Origin: Acidobacteriota bacterium
GTDB lineage: Bacteria > Acidobacteriota > Vicinamibacteria > Vicinamibacterales > 2-12-FULL-66-21
Assembly (NCBI GenBank): GCA_003223835.1
Contig: QHWR01000108.1
Span: 1-45,347 of the forward strand
DNA: 45,347 nt
Direction: 5' to 3'
The position numbers and the translations under genes are program-made. Positions 1-6,826 of this stretch are shown here, piece after piece. Under the pieces are notes generated by a model, which did not search any database, was not told where the DNA came from, and saw nothing but the letters and a program-made list of their open reading frames with translations. How positions within the stretch are numbered: position 1 is the stretch's first letter; the number at the start of each line of letters is the position of its first letter.

Positions 1-366
1 GAACTCGGCGTAGAAGACCTGCTCCCACGGTCCGAGGTCGAGGGTGCCGCCGGTAATCGGCAGCATCACCTGATGGCCCACGATCGTACGCTTCAGGTGC
101 GCGTCCGCGTTGTCTTCTCCCGTCTGGTGATGTTTGTACGGCAGGCCCGCCGGCGCGAGCTTTTCGAGCCACGCCTGGAAGTCCTCAATCAGCCCGTCCT
201 CCCAGTCGTTCACGTACACGCCCGCAGTAATGTGCATCGCCGAGACGAGCACCATGCCGTCCTTGACGCCGCTCTTCTTGACGATGGCGGCGACCTCGTC
301 CGTGATCCGGACGACCTCGCGGCGCTTCCTGGTGTTGAACCAGAGGTAGTCGGTGAGGACGATCAT
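1..366 (-). CDS. yjbQ: YjbQ/UPF0047 family protein, partial (C-terminus beyond window)
   Basis: I translated this by hand from the minus strand because the track shows only shadows here. It begins [19 protein letters not shown] and contains the family signature region with [18 protein letters not shown], then the [15 protein letters not shown] stretch carrying the conserved His/Glu/Asp residues, and [23 protein letters not shown]0047 proteins are about 130-140 residues, so about 122 residues are present and only the last few are missing. Some family members have weak thiamine-phosphate synthase activity; the physiological role is unclear. The ATG would overlap the expected tsaD stop as ATGA, so the gene is probably translationally coupled to tsaD. 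Family assignment is firm; function is not. Confidence 0.88.
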   Translation of the reverse strand, partial: MIVLTDYLWFNTRKRREVVRITDEVAAIVKKSGVKDGMVLVSAMHITAGVYVNDWEDGLIEDFQAWLEKLAPAGLPYKHHQTGEDNADAHLKRTIVGHQVMLPITGGTLDLGPWEQVFYAEF

Positions 367-1495
367 CGCTGTACTGACGCTGACGCTGACAATTCAGCGT
401 CCAGTCTGCCGTCACTCCCGCGCGCAACCGGCGCAGGCCGGCGGCGCCGATCATCGCGGCGTTGTCGGTCGAGAGCGACAGCGGCGGCACGAAGACGGGG
501 ATGCCGTACCGCGCGCCGCGCGCCCCCGCGTCGGCGCGCAGGCGGCTGTTCGCCGACACGCCGCCCGCAATCCCGATGCTCCGCGCGCCGAGCCATCGCG
601 CGGCTTCGAACGTGGGATCGAGCAGCGCCTCGACCACCACGCGCTGGAAGCTCGCGCAGATGTCGGCGACGTCCGCGTCGGACAGCCGGGCGCCGGTCTT
701 CCCTCTCACGAGTCTCAGGACCGCCGTTTTCAATCCGCTGAAGCTGAAGTCGGTGCGGTGCTCGAGCGCGGGCGGCAGCAGGCCGGCGGGCGCGGTCCCC
801 TCCGGCGCGTTCCGATCCGCGTGCGTCATGCGCGGCATCGGCAGATCGTACGCGTCGTCGCGCCCGGTCTTCGCGAGACGATCGATCACGGGTCCGCCCG
901 GGTACCCGAGCCCGAGCAGCTTCGCGACCTTGTCGTACGCTTCCCCCGCCGCGTCGTCGCGCGCGCGGCCGATGAGCTGATACGTTCCCGGCTCGCGCAC
1001 GAGATAGAGGCTCGTGTGCCCTCCGGAGACGACGAGGACGACGGCGGGCAGCGGCAGCTCGCCGTGGTGCAGCACGAGCGACTCGATATGGCCCGCGAGG
1101 TGGTGTACCGGCACGAGCGGGACGCCGAGCGACCACGCCAGCGATTTGGCGAACGCGACGCCGACGAGCAGCGAGCCGACGAGACCCGGACCCTGCGTCA
1201 CCGCGACCGCGCCGACGTCCGAAAAGCCGATGCCCGCATCGTCCAACGCGCGCTCCACGACACCGCAGACGTCACGCACGTGCTGGCGCGACGCCAGTTC
1301 GGGGACGACCCCGCCCCATTCGCGATGGATCGCGGCCTGCGAGGCGACGACGTTCGATCGCAACGCCCACGGCCGCGCGGCGTCGCCCGTTTCGGCGACG
1401 ACGGCGGCTGCCGTTTCGTCGCAGGAGGTCTCAATCGCGAGGAGTTGAACGAGATCGGGCTTTGGGCTTTGGGCTTTGGGCTTTCGGGACGTCAT
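185..1495 (-). CDS. tsaD: tRNA N6-adenosine threonylcarbamoyltransferase TsaD, probable 3' frameshift
   Basis: TsaD transfers threonylcarbamoyl to A37 of ANN-decoding tRNAs, working with TsaB, TsaE and TsaC. Visible hallmarks are [16 protein letters not shown] near the N-terminus, the metal-binding [50 protein letters not shown] and [12 protein letters not shown]. The family is usually about 340 residues. Here the frame stays open for 436, and the last 70 or so residues are arginine-rich sequence read out of frame through yjbQ. A shift of frame at the TGACGC hexamer repeat (375-390) would end the protein as SASASVQR at a TGA (363-365) overlapping the yjbQ ATG, which is the expected arrangement. 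The N-terminal residues [11 protein letters not shown] are encoded by a GGGCTTT tandem repeat. I see no alternative start just before LLAIETSC. Confidence 0.9.
   Translation of the reverse strand: MTSRKPKAQSPKPDLVQLLAIETSCDETAAAVVAETGDAARPWALRSNVVASQAAIHREWGGVVPELASRQHVRDVCGVVERALDDAGIGFSDVGAVAVTQGPGLVGSLLVGVAFAKSLAWSLGVPLVPVHHLAGHIESLVLHHGELPLPAVVLVVSGGHTSLYLVREPGTYQLIGRARDDAAGEAYDKVAKLLGLGYPGGPVIDRLAKTGRDDAYDLPMPRMTHADRNAPEGTAPAGLLPPALEHRTDFSFSGLKTAVLRLVRGKTGARLSDADVADICASFQRVVVEALLDPTFEAARWLGARSIGIAGGVSANSRLRADAGARGARYGIPVFVPPLSLSTDNAAMIGAAGLRRLRAGVTADWTLNCQRQRQYSDDRPHRLPLVQHQEAPRGRPDHGRGRRHRQEERRQGRHGARLGDAHYCGRVRERLGGRAD
1457..1484. repeat. GGGCTTT heptamer array, 4 copies
   Basis: Four exact head-to-tail copies of GGGCTTT lie just inside the 5' end of tsaD. 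On the coding strand they read AAAGCCC and add a Lys/Pro/Ser-rich stretch to the TsaD N-terminus. One of the heptamer/octamer arrays found across the window. Confidence 0.9.
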
Positions 1496-1502
1496 CCAAA
1501 GC

Positions 1503-2561
1503 CTATGTTTTCAGCGCCGCGCTTTCGAACGCCTGGCGCAGCGACTCGCTGTAGGGTGGACGGAAGATGCCCCGCTCCGTGATCACGCCGGCGATGTACC
1601 GGTAGGGCGTGATGTCGAACGCGGGGTTGCGGATCTTCGCGCCTTCGGGGGTCAGCCGCGACGCGCCGAGGTGCGTGACCTCGCGTTGATCGCGCTCCTC
1701 GATCGGGATGTGGTCGCCGTCCGGCGTCGAGAGATCGATCGTCGAGAGCGGCGCCGCGACGTAAAACGGAATGCTGTGCTCGTGCGCCAGAACGGCCACG
1801 GTGTACGTTCCGATCTTGTTGGCGGTGTCGCCGTTGGCCGCAATGCGATCGGCGCCGACGACGACGAGATCTATCTCGCCGCCGCGCATCAGCGGACCGG
1901 CCATGCTCTCCGTGATGACGGTGGTGCTGATGCCCTCGCGGACGAGCTCCCACGCGGTCAGGCGCGCACCCTGCAGGAACGGGCGCGTCTCGTCGGCGAA
2001 GACCGCGATGTGCTTTCCCTGCTCCACCGCCGCGCGGATTACGCCGAGCGCCGACCCGTAGCCGGCGGTGGCCAGCGCGCCGGCGTTGCAGTGCGTCAGG
2101 ACGCGCGCGCCGTCCGCCAGGAGCGCGGCGCCGTGGCCGCCCATCGCGCGGCAGCTCGCGACGTCCTCGTCGTGGATGCTGCGGGACTCGCGCTCGAGCC
2201 GCGCCGCCAGCTCCTCGGGGGATTCGCCGGCCTGCGCTCCCCGCGCGAACGCCTGCTTCATCCGGTCGATGGCCCAGAAGAGATTGACCGCCGTCGGCCG
2301 CGTCGCGGCCATCAGGTCGCATATCTTCTGGAATTCGACCGCGAACTGGCGCGTGCCCTTGGCGGTGCTGCGCCGCATCCCGAGCGCGATGCCGAGCGCC
2401 GCCGCGACGCCGATGGCCGGCGCGCCGCGGATCACCATCGTCCGGATCGCCTTCGCCACCTCAGGCGCGGTGCGGCACCGCACGTAGATCTCCTGGCCGG
2501 GCAGCTTGCGCTGATCGACCATGACGATCACGTCATCCTGCCATTCGATGGTCGGGAGCAT
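1503..2561 (-). CDS. mtnA: S-methyl-5-thioribose-1-phosphate isomerase (MtnA)
   Basis: MtnA converts methylthioribose-1-phosphate to methylthioribulose-1-phosphate in the methionine salvage pathway. At 352 residues it matches the family length. It shows the [13 protein letters not shown] substrate-binding stretch, the catalytic cysteine in [16 protein letters not shown], and the catalytic aspartate in [18 protein letters not shown]. The track ORF starts far upstream, but those residues are a shadow of the cdd 3' region; [13 protein letters not shown] is the normal family N-terminus. A TACAAT element sits only 6 bp upstream of the ATG, suggesting a very short or absent leader. The gene lies 7 bp upstream of tsaD. 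No other methionine-salvage gene is visible; placement after purine and pyrimidine phosphorylases fits recycling of nucleoside-derived sugars phosphates. Confidence 0.95.
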   Translation of the reverse strand: MLPTIEWQDDVIVMVDQRKLPGQEIYVRCRTAPEVAKAIRTMVIRGAPAIGVAAALGIALGMRRSTAKGTRQFAVEFQKICDLMAATRPTAVNLFWAIDRMKQAFARGAQAGESPEELAARLERESRSIHDEDVASCRAMGGHGAALLADGARVLTHCNAGALATAGYGSALGVIRAAVEQGKHIAVFADETRPFLQGARLTAWELVREGISTTVITESMAGPLMRGGEIDLVVVGADRIAANGDTANKIGTYTVAVLAHEHSIPFYVAAPLSTIDLSTPDGDHIPIEERDQREVTHLGASRLTPEGAKIRNPAFDITPYRYIAGVITERGIFRPPYSESLRQAFESAALKT

Positions 2562-2567
2562 ATCGGT

Positions 2568-2573
2568 ATTGTA
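2568..2573 (-). promoter_or_regulatory. candidate -10 box for mtnA (near-leaderless)
   Basis: On the minus strand the sequence reads GATACAATACC, with TACAAT matching five of six bases of the -10 consensus. Transcription would start at or within a couple of bases of the mtnA ATG (2559-2561). No convincing -35 is present; the position is occupied by the GGATGAC repeat. Confidence 0.4.
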
Positions 2574-2582
2574 TCGGATGGG

Positions 2583-2608
2583 GGATGACGGATGACGGAT
2601 GACGGATG
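2583..2608. repeat. GGATGAC heptamer array, about 3.7 copies
   Basis: Three full copies and one partial copy of GGATGAC lie between cdd and mtnA, covering the place where an mtnA -35 element would be. A copy gain or loss would move anything upstream by 7 bp relative to the -10 box. Confidence 0.9.
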
Positions 2609-2633
2609 CTGAAAACGTCGGATCCATACGACG

Positions 2634-2654
2634 CGTGCGCGCCCAGCGCGCACG
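2634..2654 (-). terminator. perfect 9-bp hairpin just after cdd
   Basis: CGTGCGCGC and GCGCGCACG form a perfect 9-bp stem with a 3-nt loop, starting 5 nt after the cdd stop on the minus strand. No T-run follows, so it is a terminator-like or transcript-stabilising hairpin rather than a clear intrinsic terminator. Confidence 0.4.
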
Positions 2655-2659
2655 TGTCC

Positions 2660-3256
2660 TTAGTCGTCCAACAGACGTGAATCGAACGGCAGCGGGAGCA
2701 GCGCCGACAGTCTGAACCGGCCCCTTACTCCGGACAAATTGGCGAGCACGATTTCGATGTCGCCGCAGAATTCCCAGAGGAGCTGGCGGCAGGAGCCGCA
2801 CGGCGGCGTCGGCTCGGCCGTATCGGCGACGACGGCGATGCGGGTGAAGAGTTCGTTGCCGTCCGAGAGCGCTTTGTAGAGCGCGACGCGTTCGGCGCAC
2901 ATGGTCAGGCCGTAGGTCGCGTTCTCGACGTTACAGCCGGTGATGACGTCGCCGTCGAACGTCTCGAGGGCGGCGCCGACCTGAAAGTGCGAGTAGGTCG
3001 CGCGCGCGCGCGAGCGGGCATCGATCGCGGCGGCGATGAGCGCGCCTTCGTCTCTTGCACGCTTCGACGCCGGATCGATCGCGACCGTCTGCCAGCCCGC
3101 TTCGTCCCGGCGGTCCTTGCCGGAGCGCCGTTCCCCGACGCGACGCTCCGCGGGGCCACCCGTGCGCGGATCCTTCCTCGAACGCCGATCGCCCCCGGAT
3201 CGCCGCTCCGCACGGCGGCGCTCGCCGCTCCAGCCTTTCTTCTCAGAGTCGCTCAA
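2660..3256 (-). CDS. cdd: cytidine deaminase with Arg-rich N-terminal extension
   Basis: Cytidine deaminase hydrolyses (deoxy)cytidine to (deoxy)uridine. The catalytic part is canonical: [28 protein letters not shown] (zinc cysteine and catalytic glutamate in the CAE unit) and [12 protein letters not shown] (two zinc cysteines). The usual length is about 130 residues, while this ORF has 198 because of a roughly 55-residue N-terminal tail made of repeated ERR/GDRR/KDRR motifs. The start is TTG at 3256 behind a GGGGGG ribosome-binding run, and it overlaps the end of punA by 14 bp. A shorter start inside the ORF cannot be excluded, but no good ATG/GTG lies just before the catalytic domain. Acts with punA, nupC and deoA in nucleoside salvage. 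Confidence 0.93.
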   Translation of the reverse strand: MSDSEKKGWSGERRRAERRSGGDRRSRKDPRTGGPAERRVGERRSGKDRRDEAGWQTVAIDPASKRARDEGALIAAAIDARSRARATYSHFQVGAALETFDGDVITGCNVENATYGLTMCAERVALYKALSDGNELFTRIAVVADTAEPTPPCGSCRQLLWEFCGDIEIVLANLSGVRGRFRLSALLPLPFDSRLLDD

Positions 3257-4058
3257 GGATGCCCCCCAGCAGCGACGCGAACGTGCCGCGCACGCGCCGC
3301 GCGACCTCCATCACCTCTTTGTGATCGAGCGGCTGCGGCAGCACGCCCGCCGCCGCGTTGCTGATGCAGGAGATGCCGAGCACGTCGACGCCCATCTGGC
3401 GGGCGACGATCGCCTCCGGCACCGTCGACATGCCGACGGCGTCGGCGCCGATCGTCCGCAGGTACCGAATCTCGGCGGGAGTCTCGTAGCTCGGTCCGTG
3501 GAGCGCGACGTACACGCCGTGGCCGATCGCGATCCCGAGCGCCTGCGCCGCGCTTGCGGCCAACCCGCGAAGGCGCCTCGAATACACCTCGGTCATGTCC
3601 GGAAACCGCGGGCCGAAGCGGTCGTCGTTCGGCCCCACGAGCGGGTTGCTGCCGAGCAGGTTGATGTGATCGTCGATGAGCATCAACGTGCCGGGCGTCA
3701 GGCTGACGGTGATGCCGCCCGCGGCATTGGTGAGGATCACCACCTTCACGCCGAGCCGTCCCATCACGCGCGTCGCGAAGGTGACGGTGCGAAGGTCATG
3801 GCCTTCGTAGTAATGCGCGCGCCCGGACAGCGCGGCCACGCGCTGACCCGCCATCAGGCCGATGGCGAGCCGTCCTTCGTGTCCGACGACGCGCGACGCG
3901 GGCCAATGCGGGAGGTCGGCGTACGGAAACGACACCGCGCCGGTGAGCGTGTTCGCGAAGTCGCCGAGGCCCGAGCCGAGGACGATCGCCACGTCGGGCG
4001 TGCCCGCGCGTTGACGGATGAACCCAGCGGCTTCCTCGACTTGATCGAAGTAATCCAT
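3243..4058 (-). CDS. punA: purine-nucleoside phosphorylase (PNP type I, PunA/XapA-like)
   Basis: This enzyme phosphorolyses purine (deoxy)nucleosides to base and (deoxy)ribose-1-phosphate. Family features are the phosphate loop VLGSGLGDFAN, the phosphate-binding SGRAHYYEGHD, LTNAAGGI, then HGVYVALHGPSYETPAEIR and AVGMSTVPEAIVARQMG, ending with a normal C-terminus at 271 residues. I chose the ATG at 4058 (MDYFDQVEEAA) over the track start at 4091 because the extra residues are encoded by a palindromic repeat. It is 29 bp downstream of nupC and overlaps cdd, so it belongs to the salvage operon. Confidence 0.95.
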   Translation of the reverse strand: MDYFDQVEEAAGFIRQRAGTPDVAIVLGSGLGDFANTLTGAVSFPYADLPHWPASRVVGHEGRLAIGLMAGQRVAALSGRAHYYEGHDLRTVTFATRVMGRLGVKVVILTNAAGGITVSLTPGTLMLIDDHINLLGSNPLVGPNDDRFGPRFPDMTEVYSRRLRGLAASAAQALGIAIGHGVYVALHGPSYETPAEIRYLRTIGADAVGMSTVPEAIVARQMGVDVLGISCISNAAAGVLPQPLDHKEVMEVARRVRGTFASLLGGILERL

Positions 4059-4064
4059 CGCACA

Positions 4065-4082
4065 CCCGACCTGAAGGTCGGG
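4065..4082. repeat. palindrome CCCGACCT-GA-AGGTCGGG
   Basis: Perfect 8-bp inverted repeat with a 2-nt centre, in the nupC-punA gap. The central CCTGAAGG is the same as in the palindromes at 17279 and (inverted) 17354, so it looks like a member of the same REP-like class with different arms. In the operon it could stabilise the upstream mRNA or attenuate. Confidence 0.7.
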
Positions 4083-4087
4083 CCTAC

Positions 4088-5464
4088 TCACAACAAAAAC
4101 CCTGCAATCGTCGCGGTGACGAAGTTCGCGAGCGTGCCGGCGAGCATCGCGCGCAGGCCGAGGCGCGCCAGGTCATGACGCCGCGTGGGGGCCAGCGCGC
4201 CGATGCCGCCGATCTGGATGCCGATCGAGCTGAAGTTCGCGAACCCGCACAGCGCGAACGTGGCGATCGTGAACGATTTCGGATCCAGCGTCGCCTTCAG
4301 CGGCCCGAGCTGCGAATAGGCGACGAACTCGTTGAGCGCCATGCGGGTGCCGAGCAGGTTGCCGATCGTGGGCGCGTCGCGCCACGGGACGCCCATGCTC
4401 CAGGCGATGGGCGAGAACACCCAGCCGAAGATCTGCTGCAGGCTCAGGCCCGCGAGACCGAGCAGGGCGTTGACCAGCGCCACGAGCGCGAGAAACGAAA
4501 TCAGCATCGCGCCGACGTTCAGCGCAAGCTGAAGCCCCTCGCCGGTGCCGCGTCCCGCGGCGTCGATCACGTTGACGTCCGTCTTCTCGATCTCCAGCCG
4601 CACCGTGCCGAGCGTCTCGGGCACCTCGGTCTCCGGCACGAACATCTTCGCCATCATCAGCGTGCCCGGCGGCGTCATGATGACGGCCGTCAGCAGGTGC
4701 TTCGCTTCGATGCCGAACAGGATGTAGGCGGCCATGATCCCGCCGGAGATGTGCGCCATCCCCGACGTCATCACGGTCATCAGCTCCGATTCCGTCATGC
4801 GCGGCAGGTACGGACGGATCGTCAGGGGGGCTTCGGTCTGACCCATGAAGATGCTCGCGGCGACGTTGAGCGACTCGGCGCCGCTCGCTTTCATCATGCG
4901 GCGCATCACGATCGCGAACAGCCGGACGACGATCTGCATGACGCCGAAGTAATAGAGGATCGCGAACAGCGCCGCGATGAAGATGATCGTGGGCAGCACC
5001 TGGAACGCGAAGATGACGCCGTACCTCGCCCCTTCCGGCCCGAGGATCTTCGTCATGATCTGCGGCCACACGACCTTGTCGCCGAGCGGGCCGAAGACGA
5101 AGCTCGATCCGACGAACGCGAAAGCGAGAAGGCGGTTGATGCCGGCGCCGAGCGTCTGAAAGACGCGCTGGCCCGCCGCCGTCTTCAGGACGAGCAGGGC
5201 GAAGACGATCTGCAGCGTCAGGCCCCACGCGACGGTCCGTCGATCGATCGCGCGCCGGTTCGTGGAGAGCGCGTACGCGATCGTCATGATGGTGATGAGG
5301 CCCGTGAGCGGCTGCAACCGCGCCAGCCCGGGCAACCGCGCGGCCCCGGCGCACAGCGCCGCGGCGACGATCGCGGCCGCGACGACGAGCAGGTCGCGCC
5401 GGTCGTAGGGGACGCGGCCCGGGGCCGGCCGCGCGGCCTCGGCCGCGGGCGCGTGGGTCACCAT
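4088..5464 (-). CDS. nupC: NupC-family concentrative nucleoside transporter
   Basis: An inner-membrane cation-coupled nucleoside importer. The 458 residues contain many hydrophobic segments, with the family core regions SFVFGPLGDKVVWPQI, IFMGQTEAPLTIRPYL, MTVMTSGMAHISGGIMAAYI, GTRMALNEFVAYSQLG and FALCGFANFSSIGIQIGGIG. The track start includes one extra codon (TTG); the ATG at 5464 overlaps the deoA stop as TGATG, giving strong translational coupling. It supplies substrate to the phosphorylases and the deaminase encoded around it. Confidence 0.95.
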   Translation of the reverse strand: MVTHAPAAEAARPAPGRVPYDRRDLLVVAAAIVAAALCAGAARLPGLARLQPLTGLITIMTIAYALSTNRRAIDRRTVAWGLTLQIVFALLVLKTAAGQRVFQTLGAGINRLLAFAFVGSSFVFGPLGDKVVWPQIMTKILGPEGARYGVIFAFQVLPTIIFIAALFAILYYFGVMQIVVRLFAIVMRRMMKASGAESLNVAASIFMGQTEAPLTIRPYLPRMTESELMTVMTSGMAHISGGIMAAYILFGIEAKHLLTAVIMTPPGTLMMAKMFVPETEVPETLGTVRLEIEKTDVNVIDAAGRGTGEGLQLALNVGAMLISFLALVALVNALLGLAGLSLQQIFGWVFSPIAWSMGVPWRDAPTIGNLLGTRMALNEFVAYSQLGPLKATLDPKSFTIATFALCGFANFSSIGIQIGGIGALAPTRRHDLARLGLRAMLAGTLANFVTATIAGFLL

Positions 5465-6780
5465 CAAGCGCTCCTTTTCTGAATGCGATCCAGGATCAGC
5501 GGCCGTCGTTCGCGCGGCGCGTCGCCGACTTCGATCGCGGCGTCCAGCAGCCGCCGCGCGTCGGCGAGCCCGGATCCCCCCCGGTGGTGCACTTCGAGCA
5601 GCGGGTCACCCTGTTTCACGGTCGTGCCGACCGGCGTCAGCACGATCAACCCCACGCCCGGATCGATCGTCGCGTCGATCCGATCGCGTCCGGCGCCGAG
5701 GAGCACGGCCGCGCGCCCGATCGCTTCCGCCTTCAGCGCGGTCACGACGCCGGCGCGCGCGGCACGCACGTACTCGCAATCGGGCGCCGCCGGCAGCCGC
5801 GTATAGTCGTCCACGACGGCGGGGTCTCCTCCCTGGTTCTCGATGATCTCGCGCAGCTTCTCGAGCCCGGCGCCCGACGCGAGCGCCTTCCGCACGCGCG
5901 CGGTGGCTTTGGCGCCGTCCGGCTCGACGCCCGAGACGGCGAGCATGCGCGCGGCGAACTCCACCGACAACGATTCGATGTCCGCCGGACCGCGTCCCTT
6001 CAGCGTCTCGAGGCACTCGATGATCTCGACGGCGTTGCCGACCGCGCCGCCGAGCGGCGCGTCCATGTTCGTCAGCAGCGCCTCGGTGCGGACGCCCGCC
6101 GCTTCGCCGATCGAGACGAGCGATTCGGCCAGCCGCCGCGCATCCTCGTCGGTCTTCATGAACGCGCCGTCGCCGTACTTCACGTCGAGCACGAGACCGC
6201 CGATCCCTTCCGCGATCTTCTTGCTCATGATCGACGCGGAGATGAGCGGGATGCTCTCGACGGTCGCGGTCACGTCGCGCAGCGCGTACAGCTTGCGGTC
6301 GGCGGGCGCGATCTCGGAGGTCTGCCCGATGAGCGCGCACCGGATCGATTGCACCGCGCGGCGCAGTTCCTCGAGCGACAGCGCCGTCCGAAAACCGGGG
6401 ATCGACTCGAGCTTGTCGAGCGTGCCGCCGGTGTGCCCGAGCCCGCGGCCCGACATCATCGGGACGTACGCGCCGCACGCGGCGGCGAGCGGGGCGAGCA
6501 CGATCGACAGCTTGTCGCCGACGCCGCCGGTGCTGTGCTTGTCGACGGGCACGCCGTCGAGTCCGGGATAGTCCACGCGGACGCCGGAGCGCACCATCGC
6601 GTCGGTGAGCGCGGCCGTCTCCTCGGCGGTCATGCCTTTCAGGACGATCGCCATCAGCAGCGCGGACGCCTGGTAATCCGGGAGCGTGCCGTCGGTCACG
6701 CCGGCCACGAAGAAGTCGAGGGAGGCGCGGTCGAGGCGTCCGCCATCCCGCTTGGTGCGAATGAGATCGACCGCGCGCAT
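5464..6780 (-). CDS. deoA: thymidine / pyrimidine-nucleoside phosphorylase
   Basis: Catalyses reversible phosphorolysis of thymidine and, in the broader-specificity members, uridine. The 438-residue length is normal. The family signature SGRGLGHTGGTLDKLE is intact, preceded by the phosphate-binding KHSTGGVGDKLS and followed by SKKIAEGIGGLVLDVK and GNAVEIIECLETLKG. The track extends upstream to 7443, but that part is a shadow of the divergent HEAT gene; MRAVDLIRTKRDG is the normal start. The first gene of the minus-strand operon, divergent from the HEAT/HD-GYP cluster with a 46-bp shared promoter gap. I cannot separate thymidine-specific from general pyrimidine specificity by eye. Confidence 0.94.
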   Translation of the reverse strand: MRAVDLIRTKRDGGRLDRASLDFFVAGVTDGTLPDYQASALLMAIVLKGMTAEETAALTDAMVRSGVRVDYPGLDGVPVDKHSTGGVGDKLSIVLAPLAAACGAYVPMMSGRGLGHTGGTLDKLESIPGFRTALSLEELRRAVQSIRCALIGQTSEIAPADRKLYALRDVTATVESIPLISASIMSKKIAEGIGGLVLDVKYGDGAFMKTDEDARRLAESLVSIGEAAGVRTEALLTNMDAPLGGAVGNAVEIIECLETLKGRGPADIESLSVEFAARMLAVSGVEPDGAKATARVRKALASGAGLEKLREIIENQGGDPAVVDDYTRLPAAPDCEYVRAARAGVVTALKAEAIGRAAVLLGAGRDRIDATIDPGVGLIVLTPVGTTVKQGDPLLEVHHRGGSGLADARRLLDAAIEVGDAPRERRPLILDRIQKRSA

Positions 6781-6826
6781 GAAAGGCCCAGAGAGTATAA
6801 TTCGGGCCGCTCCCTCGTTCCAGACA
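6781..6826. promoter_or_regulatory. divergent promoter region with overlapping -10 elements
   Basis: This 46-bp gap is the only AT-rich spot locally. On the plus strand TATAAT (6796-6801) is a perfect -10 about 25 bp before the HEAT gene ATG. On the minus strand the same island reads TATACT (6794-6799), about 14 bp before the deoA ATG. Neither direction has a good -35. The two promoters overlap, so they would compete for polymerase. Confidence 0.55.
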
